From Larus michahellis (lineage: Eukaryota; Chordata; Aves; Charadriiformes; Laridae): DNA of 64,000 nucleotides. This document shows, piece after piece, positions 34,434 to 49,400 of this stretch. Position 1 is the first letter of the stretch. Each line of letters begins with the position of its first letter. Location: contig NC_133907.1 in the NCBI RefSeq assembly GCF_964199755.1, positions 6,329,001 to 6,393,000 on the forward strand, written 5' to 3'. A model generated the notes under the pieces. That model did not search any database, had not been told where the DNA came from, and was given only the letters and a program-made list of their open reading frames with translations. A program made the position numbers and the translations under genes.

Positions 34434-37400
34434 TCAGCCGTAGTGGTAGACGAAGTCGTAGCTGCTGGGCTCCTTGGGGATGGGCGGCGGCGCCTCGGGG
34501 ATCTGGATGTTCTCCAGGTCCAGGAGTCTCAGCTTCATCTCCATGCTCAGCAGCGTGTCCAGGTCGCTTTTCGTCAGCTCGCTGGACATGTCCTTCCCCA
34601 GGAGAGCGTTCAGCCCATCAATCCAGATACAGTACTGTGGGGGGAGGGGGGATAAAAAAAAAAAAAAAAAAAAAGGATAATTCACAACTCCACGTTATGT
34701 TGAATCTTTCCATCCATGCAACAATTCCTCCTATACAGCTCCAAAATGGGAAAAGTGGGAGGGAGTTAACCCATGGGGAAAAAACCACCCAACCCCAAAA
34801 CAGTGCCCAGACAGGTTTCCAGCAGAAGTCAGAAGCCTAGAGATAAACATGACCCCATTGCTCGAGGAGCAGGACATGAGTTTCTACTGTGGCGTAACAG
34901 CAAAAAAAGCAAAGCTATTTTAGGCACCAATGTCTTACAGAATGGGGAAAAGAGAACACCTGACTGCATAGAAGGAAAGAAAGTAGCAGTCTAGACTAAG
35001 GGAAATTAGTGTAGGAATTAATTTTTTTTTAAAAAAAAAGGTAACTGGGAAAAAAAATTTCACACTAAGCATCAGCAACATTTTCTAAGAATGAACCTGG
35101 TGGGAGACATCCTGCTCACGCCTTTAGTGAGAGGCAACTGACCCTTCTTAACCTCTGAAGTGAATTGCTTTATATTCTACTGCTTAACCACTATGTTTCT
35201 TACCTCATATTTATTAGGTGCAATGAAGTTCAAGGTCTCATCAGGATCGTATAATATCGAGAAGGCCAATTCTAACACTTCCTGAATGGAAAAGAATCTT
35301 TCACTCATTGACTGAACAAAACATTGCAGCACCTCCTGCCTGCTCACCCAACAAGAGAAGCTGCCTCAGTGCCCTTTCCCATATCAGTATTCTGATAACT
35401 CCAAATAGCCTACAGCACCATCACACTACGTTCACAGCATCCAGCAATCACAAACTGTACTAGGAAAAGGCCCGGGTACGAGATGGGTTTTATAAACAAT
35501 ACACCTGAAGTGTGGAAGACCATTTGCGCCTGTTGCTTGCTTTCACAGTCTTCAACTCTACGGCATTGGATATTAATTACAGGCAAAAAGGGAGCACTTA
35601 CCTTGTTCTGTTTCAGTGCACTTTTCTCCTTCATGTGCGGACAATCCTTCCCTGTGACAATGGCTTTGATGTCTGCAACTGGAACTAACAGTGAAAAAGT
35701 AAAACTCACAAGCAAGAAATCCTGATCATGAAAAGACAGAACTTTGTTTTGTCCTTGCAACTGAGCACTGTTCCTGCAGCTCATTACAGCAGTTTTCCAA
35801 AACACATTACCAGTAACACGTCCCTACAGTAGGCTGTTATAAGAAATACCAAGCAATTCCAAGACTCAAAGGATTTGGGCAAGGACCAAAAGTTGATCTC
35901 ATCTCAATCAGGGCTTCAGCCACAGCTCTTTTTCTTTCGTCTCTAGGATGGCATTCCTAACAGCCTCTAAACAGCAGAGCACAGAACATTGCACGGTGTG
36001 CTCACAGCAGTAAACAGGACTTACTTTTTTCCTGTAGAGATTCGAAGGTCACTTCCCCCTGGGCGTTATCTTCCAGATCTCCATAGTGTAGCACCTTGTG
36101 ATTCAGAGCCAGACGACAATACCAAAATCTTTCTGGAACACGCATCAAGCAGACTAAGCTGAGCAAGACCATCCACATAAGGTCTTACAGCCACTACATT
36201 ATAGTCACCCCACCCAACCCCTCCACTCCCCCAATCCCTCAGCACTGCTTCCTGCTCATGAGGGGATGGCTGTATTCTTAGAAATGCACATCTGCTCCAT
36301 CCCAAACTACTGGCTGGTACAGACAGCCCAGGTAACCAGCTTCCCTTTCTAGCAACGCACCTGCTGACAGATTCATCCACTAGATCTTATTTGCCTACAG
36401 TTCTTCACTTAAAAGAAAAATGCAGTAGATGCTGTCAACTTACCTTGTCTTCTGCGATTTCCAATTTTTCGAAAGCTACTTCCCTCACAAAGCCTGTTCA
36501 GGCGCTGTTGCTTTATCAGCTCTAAGATCTCAGGTTGGATTTTCTCTCTCAGCTCCCTGGCAATCAAATATGGAAGAGTAAGCGAAAAATGGAGATAACA
36601 GCAAGCACAGAAGGCAACTGTTTTTGTTAGGCACTTACACAATAGGTGGTGACTGGAAGTCATCTTGGCTCATTCTCTCAGACTGGCGTAGTCGCAGAAT
36701 CTCAGAATAGCTCAGGCTGCGCAGTTTGCTCTTGAACTGGTCCAAGGAGTTTGGTTTAGAGGGGAGAGCCCGTGTGATCTGTTCCCTCACAACCTGCATA
36801 ACCTAAAGAGGTTGGGCAGGGAGAAAAGCAAGTCACATTCTTGCTGCTTAATGGCAGCAGAGAACCAGGGCACAGCTCAGTGGCAGCAAAGAACTGACAT
36901 AGAATAACCGGGTCCAGGAGTGTCAACCTACTAGTGATTTTGAAGATTCAGAAGAACAAAAAAGGACCTCAGGTCATGCCAAATAAAAGTTGGACCATCC
37001 TCCCTTAAAGCCCATGTCAATGCCCTGTCACACCTTCCGCACCCTACTCTTTAACCAAGTGTGCCGGCCAAGTGAACACGTGCTGTTCTACAAAAGATTC
37101 GACAAAACACCTCTTTCTCCCCTCTGACCTTATTAAAATCTTCTGCCGTCGCCCTCATTTCTTTCCAGGTCTTGTTCAACAGCTGGATGCAGATGGCAAA
37201 CAGCTCCTCGAATGCACGGTCATGGGTGAAAAACATGGGGTGATAGTCATTCCGGCCTTCATTGGCTTCAGGAAGAAACGGAAACCACAACCTTGTGAGC
37301 ATACTGCACAGGAGCTACTAAGAGTAACTAAAAATCCACTGCAGTGACAGAAACCCGATGGTGTGGAATAGTACTAACTCAAAGAGATTAAGACAGTTCA

Positions 37401-40400
37401 ATGCTTCGTCTCCCCATAGACAGTCTATACTGGGAATGGCAACTGTCCCCACACTTCACCATGCAAGCCTCTGACTCATGTGCCCTTTTCATAGTAGTCC
37501 GCCCAGATGACTGCTTGCAGTTGTTTCCCACTCTCCTCTGGTAGAATTTCTTATAGTGGTTAATTGTCTCAGAATGCTCTTTTGAGACTGTCAGAGCCAA
37601 TAAACTTTTCTCAAGTTCATGATGGTTTCCAGATTCATTTTTTGTACAGCACCTTGCTGAAGCTTCAGGAGGTTGAAGCTTTCTGCTTATCTCAGTTTTT
37701 CAGGAAAATCAGAGTGCACACAACAAAATTTCTTACTTTACTTCGATACTGGTATTACCACTGGGACACTGGCAGTGCAATTCCAAGCTCCCCCTGTCCT
37801 TACATGGCAGAAGTGAGACTGAGGTGCAAATGCCTGTGAATATTGGGCAGCCTGTAAGCTTCATCCCAGCAACTTGGAAAGCTGGGGTCATAAACGGTAC
37901 TTACGGAGTTCCCCAACCTGCAGGATCTCACAAAGCATCCTGGTAAGCTCAATGGCACTGCGCCCAAAGGGACACTCATGCTTATCTTCTCGACTGCTGT
38001 TCTCCAGAACAATCTACAAGAAGAGGATGCAACACATGCTAAGAAGAGCTGCTGAGGTGTTGGTATCTGCAAAAAACAGCAGCTTCACTTACCCTGATAT
38101 AGGTGTCCTGATGAAACTTGGCCAAGTAGAGCATGTTGTCCAGTGCCAGCATCCCTGGAGGAGTTTGAGTAAAATCCATGGCTGGATTGATGTGATTCTG
38201 TGAAAAGAGTGTGTAGAAAGAACCCAAACAAATTAGCTCAAAGAGATTCTGTAAGAACCTTTTCTGAATGAATTTTACAACCACCTGTCCATCAAGCACC
38301 CTCTCACATCTATCCAAGAAGTAACCTTGGACACCCGCTGACATTATCCAAACTTTCTAGAAGAGATGCTGATTTCCAAGTTCTTCAAAGAACAGGTGCA
38401 TACAGTAAGTAAATATCTCCAGAGACTGTGCGTAATGCGCCCTGGCGTTTAACAAATCAGCAAGTTCATAATGATCCTCCCTGGGAGTCCGAGTGTAGCT
38501 GAATTTCTACAACTCAGATACAGAAGTGTGGTAAAGCAAACAGCTATCTCTGTTCCTTATTTCCCCACAACTCTGATGGGGATGCTTAGATTGCCTTTAC
38601 GTGCTCTACAGTCAGCACCCTCTCTAGATGCATACAGTGAATCCCAGCATCTTGTAGTCCTTGGTGTACATGGCTTTGCGTTTTTCTGTTCCACTGCCAG
38701 GGACGGTGTTGCTGTCAGACTCTGCATCAAAGGCAATTCTTCTCAACTCGAATATGATGTCTCTCTGCGCCTGAAGGACAGAAGGCGGGGAAATAGTAAA
38801 CGCGATCAATCACTAGGGCAGTATTTCCCATAATGCACAGTTCCACCTCTCTCTCCAGAGCTCACACAGTGCATACAGAGAAATGCCAAAGGTCATTAAC
38901 ATTACGTAGGACGAGGCAATGCATTTCAAAATGGCAAGTTTCAGCATATCGGGTAAAGCAAACTATTTGTTTGCATTGCCCCAAGTTTAATTAAAGGCAA
39001 TTTCCAGGCATTCAGATAATGCTAAGACTCAAGACTATAATGGATCTAAGAACCAAGTAACAGACACGTTAAAAATGCCCAGCTTCCTTGTATACTGCAA
39101 GGAAATGGATAAAAAGATGTGCCCTCCAGAGAGGTGGCGTAAACAGTTTTACAGCTGGCATCACACTGCTCAAGAAAGGAATATACGGCTTCCAGTGACC
39201 ATGTGCATCTCTAGAAGTCCCACAGCATACAGCAGGACAGTCATGAGCATACCCTAGTCTCAAGAACTACAATGTGAGGGGTGGTTTTGAAACTTTATGC
39301 ACCATCTACTTCAAATTCTATGGAGTTAAGGAGCTTAGGAATAAGGCCTCTTGTATGGCCTATTCTGTCATATATTACTCAGCTCTAATAGTGACCTGGT
39401 CATTGGGATCCATCTTGGTCATCATTCTTTCTTCCAGGAGATTAAAGGTCAGGACCTGTAGCACATACAGCTGATGTGCCATTTCTGTTTTAATTGGGCG
39501 GTTTCCTCTGATCACATGCTGCAAAATAAAGGATAGGGTAGAAATGTAGAGAATACAAATAAAAACTGAGGTATTAGCTGTAGGCACATGCTAGGCTACA
39601 TGTACATCTCTGTACATAAGGATTCATCTGTTTAACCTTCATAGTCTATCAGAAGCATAAGGATAACGCTCTGTAATAGCAGAAAGAAGCATCCCAATAA
39701 TCCCCATTTGAATAAGTGGCTCCAATTTCACCTTTGAAAGAGTCACTTTTCTGGAAGCGCCCTGAGGGCAGCAGAACTTACACTCTGCACAAGCGAAACC
39801 TCTATTGAGAGAACATTAGGAAGCGCTCCATCATTCTGGACATACTCACATTCAGGATTATAGACCTCAGGTGCTTCTGGGCAAATGCATTAGCCATTTC
39901 CTGTTGTGGAATTTAGAGATGAAATAACATGAGTGAAACATAAACAAAAATCCCACATTGTGCAGAGAGGAGAGAAAGGAGGAAGCCCATGAACTGGAGA
40001 TAGCACTGGCACACAACAAAGTGCTTTCACTACAGACTGTCAATTTGGCATGGCATCTCACCACAAAGCAAGCATGAAGTTGGGATGCAAAGGTCATCTT
40101 TACCACGGCACAACTCGTGGACGGCTCCCCTACAAAACATCATTAATGTGGAGAAAAGCACTAAGGTTGTCAAAGAAGTGAAGAAAATTTAGCTGAATAT
40201 TGGACATCTAATGACACTTTGATATCAGGAGATATGGCAGCAGGGAGCATACTGTGGGTTGCCCAGAAAAAGATATCTGTCACCTACAAGAGGTTCCTTC
40301 AATTAGCACTTCCCAACTTTCTGTACCTAGGTATACACCCAAGATAACAAGGGCTAGAGGATGTAGTTTTCAGGTCTCCTCCCTCTCAAAAACTGTCCTT

Positions 40401-43400
40401 CCGACATTTACATTTGCTTTTTCTCAGTTCCTAGAGAGATGTTTAGAAGTCAATTTAAGGACAATTTGCAGAAGCACTTCAGTTTACAAAAATAAAGGGT
40501 AAATAATTTTCATAGTCAAAGGAAAGCTTCCAGTTTCCCTCTTTACTGCATGGCTTCCTTCTCCAGCTGAGGAGGGTTTCCCGACCACCAAGTCATGACG
40601 ACAAACAGTCACAGCAGATGCAAGTATCTGCTGCAAACCTTCAGTTCTGGGACCAATTACACATGCACCTGCAGAAATCTAACCTGTGCTTTCCTTGTAA
40701 ATTGTGAAGATTTTTAAAATACCAGCAACCTCACTACAGCTGCAAGGAGAGTGGCAATGTCGAGATGGGAGGATTATCAGAAGTTCACTGTTATAAGCAA
40801 AATCTCTGGGAACGAAAAAATCCGGTAAAACATGTATATTAGCCTCAAATCAAGTCCCTATTATCACTTTTGCTCCAGACAGAAACCTCCTAAACCAAGT
40901 AAGTGATATGCTGGCTGATAGCCAAGCCATAGTGGCCGCAAATTCAGCAGCGCTCACGTTACAACTGAACTGAGTCAGTGGAAGATATCTGAAAAGCATC
41001 TAGATGAAGTAGGAAGTGGATTCAGAGAGTCATTATTTTTCTGAGTCATTATTTTTTACTATGATTCGTGAGATGTGGTACCGAGAATAGAACAAGGCCG
41101 GCTGTTAGGATTTGTTCATGCATGCCACACAAAGAATCCTCACTCTGAAGGAATTAGTTTGTACATGGGACGAAGTAACAGGAGACTGAAGCAGATAAAC
41201 AGTGGGAAGGACAAAGACAATTAAACAATTCTAAATAGCAGAGTAAGAAGCACGAGCACGCACACAGCCTAACCACTGCTAAGGGATCTACGTTCTGCTG
41301 AGAGTCCAATAACGCCCACTTTGCCGCTTGATGGCGTTACAGAATCACAGAATCATTTACGTTGGAAGAGATGTCTTGAGATCATCTAGTCCAGCAACAT
41401 CAGCCAGAGCAGGCTGCACAGGACCACATGCAGTCAGGTTTTTAATGTCTCCACTGCTGGAGACTCCAAAATCTCTCTGGGAAACCTGTTCCTGTGTTTG
41501 ACCACCCTCATATTATTTTTTTTTTTTTCATTTGTGTGTGTGCACGTTCAGGTGGCATTTCCTGGGTTTTAAGCTGTGCCCATTGCCTCTTGCCACCTCA
41601 GCAGGCGCTATTGAGAACAGTCAGGCTCCCTCTTCTTTATTTCCTTCCATCGGATATTTATACACATTGGTAAGACACCCCTGAGCCTTCTCAAGGTTGA
41701 GCAATCTCAGCCTCTATTCATATGAGAGATATTCCAGTGCCTTAGTCTTCTTCCTGGCCCTTTGTGGTCATGTGGATTGTGTCCAAGGGCGGGGCAAAAG
41801 TGAAAGATCCGTTGGAATTTTGTTTGCTGTGAAGTTTAGTATCTTGGCCAAATTACCAACAGAGGAGGTGTTCTTCCTTATTTTCATGTGTTCAGCATAT
41901 ACATTCATTTTAGAAATTATGAAACATTTATTGAGACCATACTTTCCCCTCTGAAGGCTCTGCATCCTTGGCAAAAGGGGAGTATTCTCTGTGCCACCCA
42001 GAAAACCTTGCCACTAAGATACTGAAGGTCCCAAATCAACCTATTAACAAAGAGTGGTGATTCCACAGGGCAAAAAAACATTCTTATAGTACAATTCCCA
42101 AAGGAAGAAGTCACAGATTAGGCAGAAGGTATGCCCTAGCCACCAATCAGCACTAAATCTTGTGACTCTTCACAGACAAACAGCTCTACCTTTAGAAGGA
42201 CGCAGCTGGATATGAAACGGTCATTAATGCAAGTGAGATTTGGGGTATAAACTCAGGCTGTAATAAGTTTAAGGAGACACAGACTGCTAAAGAACTGGTT
42301 CCGGTTTTAAAATCGGTTCACCTGGTCAGTCTTGTAGTAGCAGTTTCCTTTTATGATCATCTTTATTGTCTTTTGTGCACAATAAGTCATTCAAGATTTC
42401 TCCTGCTACTGATTCTTCTCCCCTTCACAATCTGAGTACATCCCCAGGAGTCCTCCCGCCCTTCTCCCTGGGCCCATCCACTACCTGAAGCCTGTATGCA
42501 CCATTTCTGAGATACAAGGAGGCATAACTGGAGAAAAGCTAAACATGCCTACAGTTCCGCATGACCAGCCCCCAGGCTTGAGTTACTTACAGTGATGGGC
42601 AGGTCTAGCGGGTTAAGCAGCTTGTCCTGCTGGCAGAAAGCAAAAAAAGGCACAAAGAGAAGCAGACAGGATTTAGCTCGGAGTCCAGAAATAAGGCACA
42701 AACAGGGCACTAGAGAAGAAAGGCTTAACACAGCAAAGCTACACAATACAGACATATGCACATCTTGCACGTAGCTGAGATCTTGGGATTTTCCTCAGGC
42801 AGGACAGGTGTTTCATTTCTCTCATTTGCCAGCAGGAATATCCCCCTATGACCTCCGAAAGGTCCCTTTTTTGGGGGAGGTGGAGGTGGGGTGTTTGTTT
42901 AGTAAGTACATACAATCCCAAGGACTCTACCCAGCCTGCCTCTCCCATATGGAATTAACTTTCTTTAAAAAAAAAAAAAAAAAAAAAAAATCCATGCTGT
43001 ATAGAGAATTACTTTCTGTCTCTCCAGGCCCTTCAGATTCCTTTCTGAGCATCTCCTAAACTTAGATGTGCTGCTCCAGAATACATTATTAATGGGATGG
43101 TACTTTTTCTCCTATGTTGCCAAGCTGGAACAACTACATAAGTTCTTGGCAAGGTCTGAGGTCTGCCTTGCCCAGACAATACGATTTCTGAGGCATAAAG
43201 TAAACAGCCAGCCAGTAACCATCGTTCAGGTTTAAAGACAAAAAGCAAGAACAAACCTGTCTCTTGTCCTCAGGTGCCTTCAGGAAGAGGGCATTGATAA
43301 GGGCGATTGCATATGTCTGAATCTCTTGGTTTGAGCTGCAGAAACAAAAATGTCAGCATCGTAAGAGAACAGACAGTATAAAACATTACAGCTTGCTGCT

Positions 43401-46400
43401 TTGCCTGCACTGTAAGGACATTTACCACAGCTCTCTTGCATTTCAACAGACAAGCAGGATTCAGGTAATCTACTTTCATGCCATCCAACACTTCATGAGA
43501 CCCGCAAAAAGCTGTCAGAAATTGCTGACTGATAGCCCCATTATTCAGAAGCTAGCGCAGACTGCAGCCCAGCCAAGCTCAGAGTTCAGCACCAGCACGG
43601 TTTGTTTCCAATGCTGAAACTATCTCTGTAAAGCCTACTTATGCTGCAGTCTGTTATATGGATACAGTTAGAAACTTATAGGGAGCAAGTTATTTTTCTC
43701 CCCTATGTCAACGGAAGCCACTAAACGCAAATGGAACTAAGGGGAGGTATACCTCTCTATGGTGTTGCCTTCCAACCTCAGTAATTTGGCCCAACACACA
43801 CATCTTTTTCTTATTTTCACTGAAAAGCTCCTTCAGGTAAAGGGTGCTCAGTCCCTTCCTAGATCGTGCACAGCACGTGGTTTCACGTTTGATACTTTGA
43901 ATAAGCTTCCAAATGCCAATCACACCCTTTTCCACCTCTACCTTGACGCTCTATCAAATCCAGTTTTGTTTCTTGCTATACTATTACTCTTGGGAGACTT
44001 CTGCAGAACTTCAAGCTCTTCTGATTAACAGAAGTCCAGTGCATCACCTAAAAGAATTTGTGTGTGTATACTTTTTCTTTTAATATATATGAAAAAATTA
44101 AGCTTTTATAACACATCTAATGCTAAAACATCTTTTAGCTTAAATAGCTGTTTTCCCCACTTTGGCATTTATCTCTGGCATATCTGTGGATAACAACCAT
44201 ATTCTCTCTTCTATTGCACCTTTCCAAATTTTTTTTCATTTTGGTCAATCTGCCATACTTCATACATTCAAATATTCATGCATCACCCTAGGTTTTCCTT
44301 GGGCCTACACACTTCGCAGATCTCTGAAGTCTTGTCACTTCACCTCTTTATCCTCCTTTTTGGGGTAGGAGGCTACCTCTTTTCACTACACTGCTTTCTT
44401 TTTGGCACAGCAAAACAACTTTGAAATTATTTTCTCCTCTTCTAACTTGTCTCCATGGACCTGTTCTTCCAGAACCTGTCCTCTGTTAAAGATTGTTCTC
44501 TCCTGATGGTCTTGCCAAACAAACACTGGCAAATTCTGACTCTCCAACTTCCCTTTCTACAGCATTCCCTGCACAGATACTTTCTTCAGCAACCTTCTGT
44601 GTTCTGGAAGCACTTAAGCATATCGGTATGTGTCTTGAACAAAGATATTTTGCTTTAACAATTGCACAAGTGTGTCCAGTGTTAGGACCAGGCCTGTGTT
44701 TTACTAAAACAGAAATTATAAAGCTGAAAGAACATACACTCTTTGCAGAACAAAGTCACTGCAGTGTTCCTGAGAACTCGTTTAGCTTTTCTGTTAACCA
44801 AGTTCGAATGTAGAAACACTCTAAGCACCCAGTGACGTTGATGCCATACATTGTTTGCACTGCAGTTTTGTTAAATTACTGTTCATTGTTTAAGGAATAT
44901 TAGTCATATTCACAAATGGTGCTTTTCCACCTTTCCAGAATTAAAAGGCTTGAGAGAAAACAAAAACGAAAACAAAACTACTTAAAGCTCTAAAAAAATG
45001 CATGTTGCTTTTTTTTTTTTTAATGGAAGAGTAGAACTGACCTAGACAAACAGCCTTAAAAGCTAGTTATTAATTTGTCAACTCATTTGGAAAGAGTGGA
45101 AGGGGAAGCGTGGGGGAAAAAAAATAAAACAAGAAAAGCCGTTGTTTCTTCCCTAACATGCAGGACAAAAACCAGAAGACGATGAGCTCTTAGATTCTAG
45201 TGGAGATAATTCAAAGAGGGTTGAAGGTGACAGCTGACTGGATGCAGAAGCTTTGGGAAGCTGTTTTAGTAACATGCACTGAACACGCTTGTGCAGTTGT
45301 TAAAGCAAAATATCTTTGTTCGAGACATATACTTATCTGCTTAAATGCTTCCAGAACACCAGGATCTCACTTTTTTTAAAATCTGTTAGAAATCCTAAAG
45401 TTCAAGTAAGATGTCATATCAGTAATACTTTAACAATAGCATCTTTAAGTTATTGAAACGTAAAAGGATCTAGTTTCAAATTAACAGACATTCATAAAAT
45501 CGATTTAAATCACTCCACCGTTGGGTGGACACTCACACTTGCAGATGAGAAATGAGCTGCCCCACGGTGATCTCTTCTGCTATCTTCTGATACAGAGTCT
45601 GACTGTTTAGCACCATGCTTTCTAGAATGGCTAGGGATCGTTGGAGGATGGAGACATCTACCATAGGCTGACTCACATACCCTGCAATCTAAAAACAGAT
45701 GAACCAGCAGGTCAAGAGACGCCCATCCAAGAAATTTTTGGCGAGTGAGACAAGCTAAGGGGAGACAGGGCTCGAAGCTGGGTGCATTGCGCTCTCAGTG
45801 AGTACCCAGCTTCTCAGAGTCATCCTGCTTTCCTAGAAACTGCATTAAAGCACAAAAATAAATAGCATCCACTCACCCCCTCTACCCAAACTCACCTGTT
45901 TGATGAAGGTTATTGAGACCATGTCCCAGGAGACGATACCATGGTCCATGAGCTCCAAGAAGGCAGTCAGGGTGAAAGCCAACATCTCACTGTAACTGAG
46001 AAAAAGAAGAATGTAGTCACGAAACATCTGGTAGCAAAGAAAAAACCCGTCCAAGCTGAACAAGCTGGATAAAAGAAAAATGTCACCACCTTCTCCTAAT
46101 AAAATAGGCTACAGTTTGGCAGCTGGGGGAGCAATAAAGTATTTGCATTTATGAAAATAATTTTATTGTTTTCTGGAATCATATTTTATTTTTCCTGATG
46201 ACAACTACAAATTAAAACTAACAACAAGAAGTCCCTAGTTCCGCCACCAGAGACTCTCAACCACCTGGATGAGTACCTGGCTAGTCAAAGGAATAACAGA
46301 AGCAGCAGCGATGCAGTATTTATTCCTGAGCAGCGCAAAGTATCACTACTCAAATTCAACACTTTCATGTGAGGCGGAAAATAAAAATAATCAAGCCCAA

Positions 46401-49400
46401 CTAAAAACCATCAAACCCCAGAATATTCAGTACAATGACCATCAGTTGAAAAAAAAGATCAACTTGAAAAGGGGAAAGCTTTTTAAGCTGATCAACTGAA
46501 AAATTACACCATCTGCAAACGCTAGGTTTTTCAACTGTTGTCACATTTGAGCTCCAGAGTAAATCTATATCACACAACATGCAAAAATCTTTGAAAATTA
46601 TAGCCCCTACACACACAAGAAAGCCAAACAAACATGTCTTAACATCAGAGAAAAACAAAGAAAAATTGTCATCCTGTAAATACTGGGGCCAGGCTTGAAC
46701 CAAAACGAAAGCACAGCATGAACTGTGGAACATGTAATACATAACCACAAGACAGAAAGGTAAAAAAGACGGAGGGAAAGATTGCAAAACATGCTGAAAT
46801 CATATTCGTTGCTAATATGCAAGAAAATAGAAGACCTGTAAGTGTTACGATGATAAGTTATCAAGACTTTAAAAGTACTTTTAATAGAACAACTACAGCG
46901 GTAAAGCCAAGTGAATTATTTGCATCAGAGTTCACTGTGAACATGCTTAGGGAATCCCTGAGATCAGAGTTTGGGATTTTTTTGGTTTTCAAGAGGGAAG
47001 GAAAGTCTTTGAATCTGTCATTTGAACACCACCAGAAGACATTCTGGAACAAGGCATTGGTATGAAAAACAGACCTCCAGGACCAGATGATATTCACTGA
47101 AGAATTCCAAAGTTACCATGGTAAAACAAAACATTGTCAAACTGGTTATTGTGCTCTGCAGAAAGTGGCCAATATAATGACAATTTTTGGAGAGGACTCA
47201 GGGAAGAATCTGAAGGACACATCAGGCATTTAGGTATTTGTAACCAGAACGATAGACAGAATCTACAATAAAAGAATAATACCATTAGAAGAAAAAGAAA
47301 TATTTAACAGGGCGGAATTGCTACGGCTTTTATAGATGTTTCTATCTATATGTGTATTGGATTTATGTGGCAGGGTTTTGGTAGCCGGAGGCTGCAGGAA
47401 ACTTACTGGGACAGAAGCTTGGTCCCACTCTCCACAAGCCGTGTCAGCACTGTAATTCCTTCCATGTTGATGAACTCTGTGGCAAAGGTCACATCTGCTG
47501 AAAGTTTAGCCAGTTCCTTCATGGCATCCAGTCGGGCTTCCATACTGTGCGACTGGATCCTCTCCATCAGCTGTCGGGCTGCCCTAGACTGGGAGGAAAG
47601 AGGGATGATGCCAGTTACAGACTGGTCACCTGCAAACTGAGTTCTGCCAGCATCAGCATTCTGTCAGAGGTCCACGGGTGGGCAGAGAGAGCACAGCGAG
47701 GGTAGGGAGATACCAGCAGTGACAGGATGAGTACCAGCAGTCAGCAAGTCTAAGACAGACTACAAAAGGCTGCGCTCAGCAACAGTTACAGCCAAGCAGG
47801 AGGCCACTAAAATGCTATTTTACATGTTAGAGTAAATGCTTATTTTTCTTCTTCGTGAGGTGAGTGGAGGTGGATATAGAAATACGGAGTGAGACTATGA
47901 AAGAAATACAATGTCAAAAAAAAAAAAATATCTCTCATAGATTCAAAGAAATGCACAAGCTCATTTTGTGTATCCACACAACTTTCTGTAAGATTTCTCA
48001 GACATAGATCAATGACATTCCCTCAACCATCTCTTGCCCGAATAACTTCTTCCTGTTCTACTCAATCTCAGCGATATGCCATGACCCTTGGGATAAAAAG
48101 GGTTTAAGAATTTCAATAAAAAGGAAGCTGTGGCAAGTCTGCAAAAGACAACTGTGAGGTCACAATAGCAAGAATTCACTAGGAACAACCCCTTCTGTAT
48201 CAAATTTGTCTCTTATGTTAATTTCTGCATTACGTCACCAGTACTGTTACTTTCCGACTGATAATACTAACTGCACTCATACTGAGGATGTGTCTGTCAG
48301 GTGCTTTACAATATGCTAATCTAGGAGATACAATAAAAACGTAGACGGGATTTATTTACAGAAAATCCTATAAAAGGGCAGAGCATCCAAAGGAAAGACA
48401 TGCACCACAACCACGAAGGAAAACAAGAGTGTGTGCCTCATTGTGCAGGATGGCCCTCAACAAAGGCAAACAACCCCCCTACAATTTAGGGAGGAGAAAA
48501 GAAAAGCTGAGAGACAAGGAACAGCGTGTCATACAAGGATAGCTACAGTGAAAAAGGGACGTGAGTAAGCATTTACCGGGGAGACTGCCAGCTGTAGGAT
48601 AGTTCCATTCTTGATGTCACAGCGAGTCTGAAAGAAAACATAAACTTTAAACTGCAGAAAAGTGGGGGGAAAAGAATGCAACTGGATCTACAGCACACAT
48701 TTGTATGCAGAAGGGGTTCCTATACCACACAACCCTACTGAGGGTATTGAATTGAGTCACTGGGTCCTCGCACCTATGGGCATGCAAAGGGAGAAGCGCA
48801 AGGCTCCTCAGTTGAATGACACCATTCAAGTCTGGGTATTTTTGATGGCAGAGATGTTGCCCCTCAAGGATTAACGACACTATTGTTCCACGACACTACT
48901 CCAAGGCATTCTGCACTCCTGCCCATGACATCAGCAAATTGCTGCCTCTCACACTGACCTGCTCTGTGATGTACAGCTGAGGACCATCAGCATACCGCAA
49001 GGTGTAGTATTCGGGGTTTGGCAATGACCACCTGGCAGAGGAAGAAGAAGGATACATAAGTTTCTTTCCCTTCTTTCTTCTGGCTCTCAATTAGGAATAG
49101 GAGCTTGATCTCAGGAGGGTGGAAAAGAACTTTCAAGCAAAGCTTTGTCAATGGAAATTAGGTTTCCCAAAGAGGAGAGAAAACACCTTCCTCTTGAGGG
49201 GAACGGAACTTCAGCCCAGTCTAAGTCAAGCTCTGTGGAATATCTGAGGAGGCCGGCACTTCAGAAACAGCAAGACGGGCCAATCCTTAGAGATTGACCC
49301 TAGGGGCATACATATGCACTCACTCAGAATTGGAATAAAGATGCGAAGCCTCCGTTTTCCAGTAGATCCTTTTCTTCCCAGTTTAAAACCTGGCCCATTC

